From positions 372,001 to 436,000 of the forward strand of contig NZ_KB898706.1 in assembly GCF_000377745.1 (NCBI RefSeq): a DNA stretch of 64,000 bases. Reading direction: 5' to 3'. Both the position numbers and the translations under genes were made by a program. The notes under the pieces were generated by a model. The model saw only the letters and a list, made by a program, of their open reading frames with translations, had not been told where the DNA came from and did no database searches. This document shows, piece by piece, positions 1 to 9,601 of the stretch (positions are counted from its first letter, which is position 1; every line of letters begins with the position of its first letter). The DNA comes from Gilvimarinus chinensis DSM 19667 (GTDB lineage: Bacteria; Pseudomonadota; Gammaproteobacteria; Pseudomonadales; Cellvibrionaceae).

Positions 1-2
1 AT

Positions 3-746
3 TTTGGCAATGGTATCGATGATATCGCCGTCGCAACCCAGCGCGATGACAATTCATTGTCGATTTATCGCGTTGACGCTGAAAATGGTCACATTCAGCA
101 TGTAGCGGAACTGCCCACCGGGCTCGAAGAAATTTACGGCTTCTGCATGTACCAAAACGGTGGCAACACCTACGCGATTGCCAATGGTAAAAGCGGTACC
201 TTTGAGCAGTATTTGCTGCAGGCAGACAATGGCAAGATCAGCGCATCTTTAGCGCGTACCTTCGCGGTTGAAACCCAGCCCGAAGGTTGCGTAGCCGACG
301 ACGCTACCGGCCAGTTATTTGTGGGTGAAGAGGGGGTTGGCGTTTACACCTTGTCAGCAAACCCCGAAGCTGGTGATGCACCTGTGCTGATCAGAGGCGT
401 CGACGAGATAATGGTGGCCGATGTGGAAGGTATGGCTTTGTACCCGGCCGAAAACAGCCGCTACCTGATCGTCTCCAGCCAGGGTGATGACAGTTACGTA
501 GTGCTGCAGTCCAGCGCGCCTTACAAGGTGCTGGGTAAGTTTCGTGTCGGGGCAAACTACGGCGCGGGCATCGATGCGATTTCTGAAACCGATGGTTTAG
601 AGGTCACACACCGCTCGCTGGGTAAAGGCTACGAGCAAGGGGCCTTTATCGCACAGGATGGGCATAATGTTATGCCCGAACGTCCGCAAAACTTTAAACT
701 GGTGCCTTGGTCAGATATCGCCCAGGAGTTGAATTTGAATGACTGA
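3..746 (+). CDS. Beta-propeller phytase (3-phytase), 5'-truncated by the window edge
   Basis: This is the C-terminal 247 residues of a secreted beta-propeller phytase, which removes phosphate from phytate. The frame is open from base 3, and the translation upstream of the first possible internal start (TTG at 57) already carries family sequence (FGNGIDDIAVATQRDD), so the real start lies outside the window. Repeated propeller blades are visible, with acidic calcium-site-like stretches such as EGCVADD, VGEEGVG and DVEGMALYP, and the usual family ending around GHNVMPERPQNFKLVPW. Its stop overlaps the next gene by 8 bp, so the two are probably translated together and jointly serve phosphate release outside the cytoplasm. 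Family assignment is firm; the signal peptide cannot be seen. Confidence 0.88.
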   Translation, partial: FGNGIDDIAVATQRDDNSLSIYRVDAENGHIQHVAELPTGLEEIYGFCMYQNGGNTYAIANGKSGTFEQYLLQADNGKISASLARTFAVETQPEGCVADDATGQLFVGEEGVGVYTLSANPEAGDAPVLIRGVDEIMVADVEGMALYPAENSRYLIVSSQGDDSYVVLQSSAPYKVLGKFRVGANYGAGIDAISETDGLEVTHRSLGKGYEQGAFIAQDGHNVMPERPQNFKLVPWSDIAQELNLND

Positions 747-2715
747 GAAAAAAATACAGGGGCGCGATTTCGATATTGACGATATCGCGGTTAACCCCAC
801 CCAAAGAACTTCCCTCGGGGAGCTCGCCTGTTCACGACGTCGTTTCGTGACAGGTTCCATGGCTGCTTGCCTGGCGCCCGGCGCCGGGCCTTTTTTATTA
901 TTGGCCTGCAGCTCACAGCCCGCAGGCATGTTTACCGATGCGCTGCGCCCGGAGATAGGCTTTGCGCCCGTGCCGGTGGCTCTGGGCGACAAAGTCGATG
1001 AGGTAACCGTGCCCCAGGGCTACACCGCTCGGCCTTTTTTCTCCTGGGGCGATAAGGTGGTTAACGGGGCGGTCGACTGGCGTAGTGATGCCAGTAACTC
1101 CGCCGCCGAGCAGGAGCTGCAAGCCGGGCAGAATAACGACGGCATGCACTTTTTCCCCTTTCCCGATGCGCCCAACGAGCACGGCTTGTTGGTGGTAAAT
1201 CACGAATACATCAACGACACTTTGCACACCAACGGCCCCACCATTAGCGAAAATGAGCAAGGGCACAAGCAGCGCCCCATGGAAGAAGTGCTCAAAGAGC
1301 AAGCCGCCCACGGCGTGAGTGTGATTGAAATTAAAAAAGATGACGCCGGGCAGTGGCAAAAGGTTTACCCCTCGCGCTTCAACCGCCGCTTGACGGCCAA
1401 TACGGTAATGGATATCAGCGGCCCGGCAGCGGGCACAACGGCGATGAAAACCCTGCAGGATGATACCGGACGCCGCGTGCTGGGGACGTTAAATAATTGC
1501 GCTATGGGTGTAACCCCGTGGGGTACGTATTTAATTTGCGAAGAAAACTGGAAGAATTATTTCGTTAACCGCGACCAGCAGGATTGGCAAAATCGCCCGG
1601 CTCACAAGCGCTATGGCATAGCGTCAGGTGCCAGCAGCCATTACAACTATTGGGAGTCGGTGGACGAACGTTTTGATGCCACACCCAAAGCGGAGCAAAA
1701 ACACAGCGGTTATGTGAACGAGCCCAATCGTTTCGGTTGGGTGGTGGAGTTTGACCCTTTCGACCCCGAATCTCGCCCCGTTAAGCGCACTGCCCTTGGC
1801 CGATTGGTGCGCGAGGGCTGCACTTGTGTATTGGCCGACGATGGCACCATGGCGTTTTATTCCGGCGACGATACTCGCGGCGAGTACGTGTATAAATTTG
1901 TTCCCGAGGGTAAGTTTCGCGCCGATGCCCCCGCTGCCAATCGAGACTTGCTGGACAAAGGCACCGCCTATGTGGCTGTTTATCACGCCGATGGTACCGG
2001 CGAGTGGCGCGCTCTGGTGCAGGGTGAAAATGGCCTGACCGCAGAGAACGGTTTTACTACGCAAGCCGATGTACTGATTAATCTGCGCGGCGCTGCCGAT
2101 GTCGTGGGGGCAACCCCCATGGACCGCCCCGAGTGGGTTGCCGTGCATCCGCAAACCACCGACGGTTACGTAACCCTTACCAACAACTACAAGCGCGGAG
2201 TCGACCCCGATCAGCCGCTAAACGCCGCCAATCCGCGCGCCGATAACGACCACGGGCAGATCTTGCGCTGGCGTGAGTTCGATCAAAATCCGGCTGCAAA
2301 AAAATTCCACTGGGAGTTATTTTTGCTCGCCGGTCCCGTGCTGCAAACCCAGCCTAAGCCCGGTGAGTTTGCCGCGCTTGAGGGGGATCGCTTTTCCTGC
2401 CCCGATGGCTTGTGGTTTGATGGCGACGGCCGCCTGTGGATTGCCACTGACTACGACGAGCTTGAGCCGGAATACGCAGGCCAGGGTACCAATCAGTTAC
2501 TGTGCGCCGACCCGGTTACCCGCGAAGTGAAACGCTTTATGACCGGACCCGTGGGTGCCGAAATTACCGGCTTAACCGGCACGCCCGATGGCAAAACTTT
2601 GTGGTTTAACGTTCAGCACCCGGGGTTAAGTTACCCGGCCAGCGATGGTGTAACCCGGCCGCGCTCCACCACCGTGGTCGTCACCAAGGATGATGGCGGC
2701 GTGATAGGAACCTGA
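739..2715 (+). CDS. phoX: PhoX-family alkaline phosphatase (DUF839) with Tat signal
   Basis: A 658-residue PhoX-type phosphatase. PhoX enzymes are calcium/iron-dependent phosphomonoesterases exported folded through the Tat system. A twin-arginine motif (SRRRFVTGS, residues 32-40) precedes a short hydrophobic segment ending LLLAC, so Cys57 could also be a lipidation site. This would make it a Tat-exported lipoprotein rather than a free periplasmic enzyme. The family core is clear: NNCAMGVTPWGTYLICEENW around Cys254, then EGCTCVLADDGTMAFYSGDD and a C-terminal propeller section with FSCPDGLWFDGDGRLWIATD. It overlaps the phytase stop by 8 bp, which suggests a two-gene phosphorus-acquisition unit. 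The Pho-box region would lie upstream of the phytase, outside the window. Confidence 0.9.
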   Translation: MTEKKIQGRDFDIDDIAVNPTQRTSLGELACSRRRFVTGSMAACLAPGAGPFLLLACSSQPAGMFTDALRPEIGFAPVPVALGDKVDEVTVPQGYTARPFFSWGDKVVNGAVDWRSDASNSAAEQELQAGQNNDGMHFFPFPDAPNEHGLLVVNHEYINDTLHTNGPTISENEQGHKQRPMEEVLKEQAAHGVSVIEIKKDDAGQWQKVYPSRFNRRLTANTVMDISGPAAGTTAMKTLQDDTGRRVLGTLNNCAMGVTPWGTYLICEENWKNYFVNRDQQDWQNRPAHKRYGIASGASSHYNYWESVDERFDATPKAEQKHSGYVNEPNRFGWVVEFDPFDPESRPVKRTALGRLVREGCTCVLADDGTMAFYSGDDTRGEYVYKFVPEGKFRADAPAANRDLLDKGTAYVAVYHADGTGEWRALVQGENGLTAENGFTTQADVLINLRGAADVVGATPMDRPEWVAVHPQTTDGYVTLTNNYKRGVDPDQPLNAANPRADNDHGQILRWREFDQNPAAKKFHWELFLLAGPVLQTQPKPGEFAALEGDRFSCPDGLWFDGDGRLWIATDYDELEPEYAGQGTNQLLCADPVTREVKRFMTGPVGAEITGLTGTPDGKTLWFNVQHPGLSYPASDGVTRPRSTTVVVTKDDGGVIGT

Positions 2716-2748
2716 CAGCTACAAACCTGAGGGTTTCTTAAAGCTACT

Positions 2749-2790
2749 GCGCCTGGCTGGGAATAAAACTGATTTCCAGCCAGGCGCTTT
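2749..2790 (+). terminator. Stem-loop terminator after phoX
   Basis: A perfect 12-bp stem (2749-2760 with 2776-2787) encloses a 15-nt loop and is followed by a short T run. It lies between the convergent ends of phoX and the RND exporter gene. The T tract is weak, so it may work only partly as an intrinsic terminator. Confidence 0.6.
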
Positions 2791-2867
2791 CACCTATTAA
2801 CCTGGTAATTAAGAGGCTCGCGCTCGCCTCCTGCGCCGTTATTAACCCGACAATCATAGTTGCCGGG

Positions 2868-5279
2868 TTAATACGCAAATCCTGATTCATTCTTGACGAT
2901 TTCCGCCTTGCTGGGTAAAAACTTTTTCAGTAGCACCGGCAACAAGGTTAGATCGGCCAGTAGCGCAATGCTCATGGCCAAACCGGATAGCAGCCCGAAT
3001 TGAATGCTGGGCACAAAGTCCGAGAACAGCAGCATGGAAAACCCGATCACGATAATCAGTGTGGTGTACAGCAGGGCATAGCCGACGCTGTGATGGGTGC
3101 GGTACATGGCATCGCTGTGGCTGCTCTCTTCGCGGTAGCGATGCATATAGTGGATGGTGTCGTCTACGGCAATACCCATGGCAATCGAGGCAATGGTCAT
3201 GGTCATCAAGTCGAGCGGAATACCAAGCCAGCCCATGGTACCCAGCACCGTTACCGTGGTAAGAATGTTCGGTGCAATACCGATAAGGGCCAAGCGCAGT
3301 GAGCGAAAAATCACCCAGAACGCCAGGGTTAACACCACATAAACCAAACCTAACGATAAAATCTGCGAGCGAAAAAGCTTTTGCAGAATGTTCTGATACA
3401 ACATAAACAGGCCGGTCATTTGATACTGGTCTTCCGGTATTTCCAGCGCCTGCATGTCAGCTTTAATTTGCTCAAGGTAATCGCTGCGGTTGAGCCCTTC
3501 GGTGGTGTCCTGTACACGGGTGCTTACGCGAAATTGATGTTGCGTTTCGTTGTAGTAAGAGCCTAACAGACTGTCGCGAAGCTTTTTATCCAGCGTCCAG
3601 TAAACCGCATTGATTTCATACTCTGTTAACGGCTTGCCGCCATTAATCTGCTTTGCAAGTTCGGTAAAGTTAACCACCGACAGCGTATCGCCACTGGCTT
3701 CGTAGTCCGTTAAGGCCGCTTGTATTAATTGCAGCCTTTGCAGTTGCTCGGCGGTAAAGTCCAAATCCGTGTTGCTGGGCTTGGTGGGTGAAAAGGTAAT
3801 GTCTAATGCGGTGGTGCCGCCAAACTGCTGGTCGATAAAGCTCAGTTCACGGTACACATTGGTTGAGTCTTTAAAATAATTAATAAAGCTGTTTTCAATG
3901 CTCAAGCGAAACAGGCCCGCCGCACTGACGCCCAGTAAAACGAGGCTGAGTAACACCACCAGCTTGCCGTTTTTGTCTGCTATGCCATAAAAGCCGTTGA
4001 GTAAATGTTTGGCAAGGTTGTGAGGGGTGGCTTTTTCTTCGCGCTTTAAAAACGACAGCAGCGCCGGAAACAGCAACAGGCTGGTGGTAATGGACACCAG
4101 CATTGCGATCATCATCATCCAGCCAAAAGCGATCACCGGTTGAATGTCTGTTAGCAGCAATGAGGCAAAGCCCACCGAGGTTGTAATGCCGGCGTAAAGA
4201 CAGGGTTTAAACTTTTTACGCAGGGTTTCGCTTAGCAATTGTTTTTGTGTCCACTCGCGATGCTTCTCGCAGCTCTCTCGGTACTGCACAATCAGATGTA
4301 CCACAATGGCCAGGGTGAGAATAAGCTGCAAGGCGACAAAGTTGGCTGAAATGACTGTGGCCTTAAACCCCAGTGCCCCAAACAGGCCAAGGGTCATCAC
4401 CACACTGCTAACGCAACAGGTAGCCGTAAGCGCTACCCAGCGCAAGCGACGGAACAGTGTCAGCAGTAGCAGGCAGATGATAACCGCGATGGCGCTACCA
4501 AAAATCACCAAATCATTTTTCACGATATTAATCAGCTGATAACCCAGTGCGTGGGCACCGCCGATGTATAAATTGACCGATTTTTCGTAGGGCTTAATAA
4601 TCTCGCGAATTCGGTCAATTTCCCGGTTGCGGATTTGCGTCAATCGCTTTTCGATAGGCTCCGCTTGTTTTTGCAGAGCCTCAAGCTGTTGGGTCTCTTC
4701 ATCGCTCAACTCACCTTGCAGCATTTTTTCTTGCAGTTGGGTGATCTGGCTTTCTATGTCGGCAAGCTCGGGGTCTGCCTTAAACAGCAGTTGAATGGCG
4801 GTAGCGGTTTGCTCTTGGTTGATCACCAAGTCTTCAAATATAGGGTGGTTTTTGAAGGTGTCTTTAAGGCGCGAGGGTGAGAAGTTTTTGTTTTCTATTG
4901 TCCACTGGTCGGCTGCTCCGGCGCCTAAGCCTCCGTCCGCAAGGCTGATTAAGGGCACGTTCAAAATAGAGCGTACGGATTCAACCCGTTCTATTTTTTC
5001 AAACGCTTGGCTTAGTGCAGCTATGTCGTTAAAGCTGGTTTCGGACAGCACCTCATGATCTTTTGGCTCATAGGCAACTAACAGAAACTCTTGCGGGGCA
5101 AAGCGCGAGTCCGTTACCCGGGTTTTTAAGTACAGCTCATTGTCTTTGGTGAGCAGAGTATCTGCTGAGGCATCAATGGTGAACTTGCTGGCTTGCCAGG
5201 CCAGCAACAGAGTGAGCGCCGCAAATATCAGCAGTATGAGTTTATGGTGGCGAACCGCAGCGGAAATTTTATGGTCCAT
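2868..5279 (-). CDS. RND-superfamily (MMPL-type) exporter
   Basis: An 803-residue inner-membrane protein of the RND/MMPL type. The two-fold layout is visible: a first transmembrane helix (about 13-30), a large periplasmic loop, a bundle of helices from about residue 250, then a second loop (about 470-640) and second bundle with the GIAVDDTIHYMHRY motif typical of these exporters. The first loop contains an unusually charged, Gln/Glu-rich stretch at about 170-230 (starting ELADIESQITQLQEKML) that should form a coiled coil. Its start overlaps the stop of mlaA by 11 bp. This family is often encoded next to MlaA in Gammaproteobacteria, which points to lipid or hydrophobic-compound traffic. The substrate is not known. 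Confidence 0.85.
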   Translation of the reverse strand: MDHKISAAVRHHKLILLIFAALTLLLAWQASKFTIDASADTLLTKDNELYLKTRVTDSRFAPQEFLLVAYEPKDHEVLSETSFNDIAALSQAFEKIERVESVRSILNVPLISLADGGLGAGAADQWTIENKNFSPSRLKDTFKNHPIFEDLVINQEQTATAIQLLFKADPELADIESQITQLQEKMLQGELSDEETQQLEALQKQAEPIEKRLTQIRNREIDRIREIIKPYEKSVNLYIGGAHALGYQLINIVKNDLVIFGSAIAVIICLLLLTLFRRLRWVALTATCCVSSVVMTLGLFGALGFKATVISANFVALQLILTLAIVVHLIVQYRESCEKHREWTQKQLLSETLRKKFKPCLYAGITTSVGFASLLLTDIQPVIAFGWMMMIAMLVSITTSLLLFPALLSFLKREEKATPHNLAKHLLNGFYGIADKNGKLVVLLSLVLLGVSAAGLFRLSIENSFINYFKDSTNVYRELSFIDQQFGGTTALDITFSPTKPSNTDLDFTAEQLQRLQLIQAALTDYEASGDTLSVVNFTELAKQINGGKPLTEYEINAVYWTLDKKLRDSLLGSYYNETQHQFRVSTRVQDTTEGLNRSDYLEQIKADMQALEIPEDQYQMTGLFMLYQNILQKLFRSQILSLGLVYVVLTLAFWVIFRSLRLALIGIAPNILTTVTVLGTMGWLGIPLDLMTMTIASIAMGIAVDDTIHYMHRYREESSHSDAMYRTHHSVGYALLYTTLIIVIGFSMLLFSDFVPSIQFGLLSGLAMSIALLADLTLLPVLLKKFLPSKAEIVKNESGFAY

Positions 5280-6135
5280 CGGTTGCCTCGCTTTGTTTAC
5301 TTAACCCCTGGTAGTCTTTATCGCGCATAATGCTTTGCAAATACAGATTGCGAAACAGAATATAAGGGTCGTCGCTCTTTTCTCTTAGCACTTCGTAGCG
5401 TTCGGCATCGCTGGCATAATCCTGTAGGTAGTCGAAGGCTTTTACGCCGAACTTTTCCGGGTTATCCATCAAATAGGTGATGGGGTTGAGCAGGTAGTCG
5501 GTAATGGCCGAGGTGCCGTCCCGTAAATCCGACGGGCCAAAAAATGGCAACACCAAGTATACGCCGTAGCCCGCGCCGTATTTCATTAAAGTATCGTCAA
5601 AGTGAGCTTCGGCGCGCTCCAGTCCAAACCAGTCGGCCGCCGGGTCAAACAGCCCAGCGAGGCCTAAGGTAGAGTTAATGACAAAGCGCGCCAGGTTGCG
5701 GCAAGCCAAGGCGCCCTCAAGTTGCAGCAAGTTGTTAACGAAATAAATCGGCGTTTTCAAGTTGTAAAACAGGTTGGTGACGCTGTTGCGCACGGGCAGC
5801 GGCACGACTTTTACGTAACCGCTTCCCAGCGGAATTAACGCGTAGCGGTAGGCGACATCGTTAAAGGCAAACATCGCGCGGTTAAAGCCTTCAAGGGGGT
5901 CGTTGTAGTCCGTATAAGACACCACCGTCGGCTCTACATCGGGAATGCCTTCGGGAGCGTCAATCACTTTTACGCCGCCTTCGACCTCGCTGGCGGGCGT
6001 TTCCAAGGGTACGTAGCGGCGGCCCACGTCTTGTTCGGGCTGATTAAGGCTGGCGCAGCCACTGCCAGCAACGGCCAGCAACGTAATCAAAAGCCAACGG
6101 GAAAGCGTTTGCGTACCAAGGCGGGTGCCGATCAT
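5269..6135 (-). CDS. mlaA: MlaA/VacJ-family outer-membrane lipoprotein
   Basis: A 288-residue lipoprotein of the MlaA (VacJ) family. In E. coli MlaA sits in the outer membrane with porins and removes misplaced phospholipids from the outer leaflet. The signal peptide ends in a lipobox (AGSGC, Cys27). The core contains DPLEGFNRAMFAFND, PVRNSVTNLFYNLKTP, LARFVINSTLGLAGLFDPA and the YGVYLVLPFFGPSDLRDG segment. Residues 30-80 are an extra Pro/Glu/Val-rich linker before the core. The gene is first in a two-gene unit with the RND exporter, which it overlaps. No mlaBCDEF genes are in the window. Confidence 0.92.
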   Translation of the reverse strand: MIGTRLGTQTLSRWLLITLLAVAGSGCASLNQPEQDVGRRYVPLETPASEVEGGVKVIDAPEGIPDVEPTVVSYTDYNDPLEGFNRAMFAFNDVAYRYALIPLGSGYVKVVPLPVRNSVTNLFYNLKTPIYFVNNLLQLEGALACRNLARFVINSTLGLAGLFDPAADWFGLERAEAHFDDTLMKYGAGYGVYLVLPFFGPSDLRDGTSAITDYLLNPITYLMDNPEKFGVKAFDYLQDYASDAERYEVLREKSDDPYILFRNLYLQSIMRDKDYQGLSKQSEATDGP

Positions 6136-6337
6136 GGTGAAGTCCTGTTTCGCGCTATTGTGTTGTGATTTTTAGGCGTATCTACAGGTCTTGAGCAAGC
6201 GCTGTGCCAGACGGTGTTTAGCGCGGAGTAGAGGGGTTACGCGTAAGGTGTGGGTTAAAAACTACAGCGGTGGGCTTGGCGGTTTGTAAGTTCTACCAAA
6301 AAAGGGGCGGCCAAGCCGCCCAAGTTGGGGGTGAGCT

Positions 6338-6640
6338 AGGGCCTGTTGACACTGATTGAATCCGCCTGCTGGAAACCAGTTTTGTTTCCAGCTAGGCACC
6401 GTGAGCGCAGTTTGGTTATTCCAAATAAGCGAAAGCTGGCCCCGCGAGCACAGCGAGTGCTTTGGGTCTCGGTAACAACGCTGGGGGCAAAACTGGTTCC
6501 AGCCCTTCGGGTTGCGGTTAAAAATCCGCCACTCTGCGTTGCTCGTCGTTCATTTGGAATAACCAAACTTCTCTCCTCGCGCCTTGATTGACGAATTTTT
6601 AGTCGTAACAGGCTGTATTCAATCAGTGTCAACAGGCCCT
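6338..6640. mobile_element. MITE-like palindromic element with nested inverted repeats
   Basis: A 303-bp element bounded by perfect 24-bp terminal inverted repeats at 6338-6361 and 6617-6640. A second perfect 18-bp inverted pair lies inside it (6409-6426 and 6552-6569), so most of the element can fold into one long hairpin. It encodes no transposase; frames open on both strands are by-products of the palindrome. No clear target-site duplication is visible at the ends. It fills the 520-bp gap between mlaA and the OmpA-like gene, which holds no other gene. Its architecture fits a non-autonomous element moved in trans. Copy number elsewhere in the genome cannot be judged from here. Confidence 0.72.
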
Positions 6641-6655
6641 GGAAAATGGTTGGCG

Positions 6656-7342
6656 TCAGTGAGCGTGAACTAAAGAGGGCGCTTGGCTTTGGTTGATAAT
6701 TTGAATATCCACCCGGCGCTCCAGGGCGTAGGTTTCTAAATCTTGCCCATTGCTGCGCCCAGAGGATGCGCCGTGGGCGGTAATGTTGATGCGTGCGGCG
6801 TCGACGCCCGCCGCGACCAGGGCATCTTTGACCGAGTGAGCGCGATATTGCGACAGCACGTTGTTGTATTCATCGGTACCGCGCGGATCGGCGTAGCCGT
6901 CCAGCTGTACGTTAAGCTCGGCGTTATCCACTAAAAATTTTGCCAGGCTGTCCAATGCTTGCTGGTTTTGCGGGCTTAAGCTGTCCTCGCCCGTTTTAAA
7001 CATCACCTGCAGTTCAAGTTGATCCAGAGTGATGCTTTCAAAGTCGTTGATGGTGGAGTGGGCTGCGTGCAGCTGTTCGGTGACATCGCGCAGCTGGCTT
7101 TGCGATAGTTGATATTCTTTCTCCAGTTGTTTTGCCTCCGCGTTATTTTCCATTTGTTCGGTAACATAAATGGTGCCGATAAACGCCGCCAGCATACCCA
7201 CAGGGCCGCCAACCAGTGCGCCGGTAATCACACCCGCGGTGGCAACACCGGCTTGTTTGGTTTCCAGGCTGGCTGCCTGAGTGGTGGGTACTTGCGTGGT
7301 GCTGGCCGCGATAATAGCGCTGGCGAGTAATGCTTTTTTCAT
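6656..7342 (-). CDS. OmpA-family protein with glycine-zipper segment
   Basis: A 228-residue exported protein. A signal peptide (about 1-23, ending TQA) is followed by a glycine-rich hydrophobic stretch (about 31-60, with TGALVGGPVGMLAAFIG) resembling a glycine zipper. A charged helical, probably coiled-coil region (65-105) follows, and then an OmpA C-like peptidoglycan-binding domain (about 112-220) with the DGYADPRGTDEYN motif and the ERRVDIQI ending. It should tether an envelope layer to peptidoglycan. The order zipper, coiled coil, OmpA resembles the sortase-associated PdsO proteins, but no sortase gene is nearby, so that name is not given. It is a single gene next to the palindromic element. 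Confidence 0.8.
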   Translation of the reverse strand: MKKALLASAIIAASTTQVPTTQAASLETKQAGVATAGVITGALVGGPVGMLAAFIGTIYVTEQMENNAEAKQLEKEYQLSQSQLRDVTEQLHAAHSTINDFESITLDQLELQVMFKTGEDSLSPQNQQALDSLAKFLVDNAELNVQLDGYADPRGTDEYNNVLSQYRAHSVKDALVAAGVDAARINITAHGASSGRSNGQDLETYALERRVDIQIINQSQAPSLVHAH

Positions 7343-7648
7343 GGTGTTGCTCCTGTTATTACCGTAAAAAGTGGGTGTTTTCTGTGTCTACAGGAGCTAT
7401 TTAACCGTCGCAAAAGGGCAGGACGGTGACGCAAATCGGGCAAGTTGCGTAGCAATTGTGCCGAATAATGGCGCCGTGAATCGGAGCGTTTTGAGTGAGG
7501 TTTAAGTTTTGCAATTCTGCGTGTTTTGACAACGTTGTCTCTGGCGCTGACGGTAATCCGCTGTTAAGCTTGGTCAGTTCATAATATCGGCCCAGCCCTG
7601 CCGACGGCGGGCGGCACAATAACAGACAAATCAGCGCGGAGATTATGT
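7343..7648. other. Intergenic region between the OmpA-like gene and acs
   Basis: A 306-bp divergent gap that should hold the promoters of both neighbours. A TTGACA hexamer is present at 7526-7531, but I cannot pair it convincingly with a -10 box. The short frame open on the minus strand at 7401-7619 has no family features and no good ribosome site, and is not called. Confidence 0.4.
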
Positions 7649-9586
7649 ATGACCGAGCAGCACGTTTACCCGGTACCCGAGGCGATCAAACAGAACGCCG
7701 CCATCGATGCCGACACCTACCAAAGCCTTTACCGTCAGTCGGTAGAATCCCCCGACGCCTTCTGGGCCGCTCAGGCCGAGACCTTTTTAGACTGGAAAGA
7801 AAAGTGGCACACCGTCTGCGAAAGCGACCTGAAAAAAGGTGAAGTCGCCTGGTTTGTGGGCGGTAAGCTGAATGTCAGTGTCAACTGTATCGACCGTCAC
7901 CTTGAGGCCCGGGGCGATCAAACCGCCATTATCTGGGAAGGGGACGACCCGTCTGAAGATCAGCTGATTACTTACCGCGAGTTGCACGAAGAAGTGTGTC
8001 GCCTGGCCAATGTGCTGCGCGATCGCGGTGTGAAAAAAGGTGATCGGGTGTGCCTGTACATGCCCATGATTCCCGAGGCCTGCTACGCCATGCTGGCCTG
8101 CGCCCGTATTGGTGCCGTGCACTCGGTCGTGTTTGGCGGTTTCTCGCCCGACGCTCTGAAAGATCGTATTCAAAACGCCGACTGCCAAGTGCTGATTACC
8201 GCCGACGAAGGCCTGCGCGGCGGCCGTAAAGTCCCGCTTAAAGCCAACGCCGACAAAGCTCTGGCCGAATGCCCGGGGGTGCATACCTGCCTGGTGGTGA
8301 AGCGCACGGCGGGTGATATCGAGTGGAACGAGTCGCGCGATGTCTGGTACCGCGACGCCGTTGAAGCGGTGGCCCCAGAATGCGAGCCCGAGTGGATGGA
8401 CTCGGAAGATCCGCTGTTTATTCTTTACACCTCAGGCTCCACGGGTAAGCCCAAGGGCGTGTTGCACACCACTGGCGGCTACTTACTGCAGGCGGCCATG
8501 ACCCACAAATACGTGTTCGATATTCAAGAAGGTGATGTCTACTGGTGTACCGCTGATGTCGGCTGGGTGACCGGGCACAGTTATATTGTGTACGGCCCGC
8601 TGGCCAATGGCGCGACTACCCTGATGTTTGAAGGCGTACCCACCTACCCGGATGCCGCGCGCTGCTGGGAGGTGGTCGACAAGCACGGCGTTAACAGCTT
8701 TTACACCGCACCAACGGCCGTGCGAGCCTTGATGGGCGCGGGCGATGATTTCGTCAAGCGCACCTCGCGTAAATCCCTGCGTATTTTGGGCAGTGTGGGC
8801 GAGCCCATTAACCCCGAAGCGTGGGAGTGGTATTACAGAGTCGTGGGCGATGAGCGCTGCCCCATTATGGACACCTGGTGGCAGACCGAAACCGGCGCCC
8901 ACATGATGACGCCATTACCGGGCGCTACCGACCTGAAACCTGGCTCGTGCACCAAGCCCTTTTTTGGCGTGCAACCGGTACTGCTGGATGCCGAGGGCAA
9001 CGAAGTGGAAGGCGCCGGTGAAGGCAGTCTGGCCATTAAAGCCAGCTGGCCCAGCCAGATTCGCACTGTGTATGGCGACCACCAGCGCTGCATTGACACC
9101 TACTACTCAACCTACCCTGGCTATTACTTTACCGGCGACGGCGCGCGCCGTGACGAAGACGGTTACTTTTGGATTACCGGCCGTGTGGACGATGTACTGA
9201 ACGTTTCTGGCCACCGTATGGGCACAGCCGAAGTTGAAAGCGCGTTGGTGCTGCACGATAAAGTCGCCGAAGCTGCCGTGGTGGGCTACCCCCACGACAT
9301 TAAAGGGCAGGGCATTTACGCCTACGTGACCCCGATGGACGGCGTAGAACCCAGCGATGAACTGAAAAAAGAGCTTATCGCGCTGTGTGTGCAAGAGATT
9401 GGCGCCATTGCCAAGCCGGATATTATTCAGTGGGCACCGGGCTTGCCGAAAACCCGCTCGGGGAAAATTATGCGTCGTATTTTGCGTAAAATTGCCGCCA
9501 ATGAGCTGGATACCTTGGGTGATACCTCAACCCTGGCAGACCCTGCCGTGGTGGATGACCTGATCGACCATCGCGTTAACCGGTAA
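7649..9586 (+). CDS. acs: Acetyl-CoA synthetase
   Basis: A 645-residue AMP-forming acetyl-CoA synthetase, the high-affinity route from acetate to acetyl-CoA in the cytoplasm. The adenylation P-loop [11 protein letters not shown], the DTWWQTETG motif, the hinge region [13 protein letters not shown] and the C-terminal [11 protein letters not shown] are all intact. Lys606 in that last motif is the residue controlled by acetylation in related enzymes. Length matches the family (about 650). The ATG at 7649 follows a purine-rich GGAG stretch; another ATG four bases upstream is in a different frame. It stands alone, and no actP or DUF485 partner is adjacent. Confidence 0.97.
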   Translation: MTEQHVYPVPEAIKQNAAIDADTYQSLYRQSVESPDAFWAAQAETFLDWKEKWHTVCESDLKKGEVAWFVGGKLNVSVNCIDRHLEARGDQTAIIWEGDDPSEDQLITYRELHEEVCRLANVLRDRGVKKGDRVCLYMPMIPEACYAMLACARIGAVHSVVFGGFSPDALKDRIQNADCQVLITADEGLRGGRKVPLKANADKALAECPGVHTCLVVKRTAGDIEWNESRDVWYRDAVEAVAPECEPEWMDSEDPLFILYTSGSTGKPKGVLHTTGGYLLQAAMTHKYVFDIQEGDVYWCTADVGWVTGHSYIVYGPLANGATTLMFEGVPTYPDAARCWEVVDKHGVNSFYTAPTAVRALMGAGDDFVKRTSRKSLRILGSVGEPINPEAWEWYYRVVGDERCPIMDTWWQTETGAHMMTPLPGATDLKPGSCTKPFFGVQPVLLDAEGNEVEGAGEGSLAIKASWPSQIRTVYGDHQRCIDTYYSTYPGYYFTGDGARRDEDGYFWITGRVDDVLNVSGHRMGTAEVESALVLHDKVAEAAVVGYPHDIKGQGIYAYVTPMDGVEPSDELKKELIALCVQEIGAIAKPDIIQWAPGLPKTRSGKIMRRILRKIAANELDTLGDTSTLADPAVVDDLIDHRVNR

Positions 9587-9601
9587 CACTGCTCGACCCT
9601 T

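Noticed and set aside
6336-6632. 98- and 81-codon open frames on opposite strands within the palindrome
   Set aside because: They are produced by the inverted repeat itself, have no ribosome site, and mirror each other.
6656-7342. Naming the OmpA-like protein as PdsO
   Set aside because: The zipper and OmpA order fits, but the dedicated sortase and its substrate are not encoded nearby.
7401-7619. 72-codon minus frame upstream of acs
   Set aside because: No ribosome site or family features; it covers the likely acs promoter.
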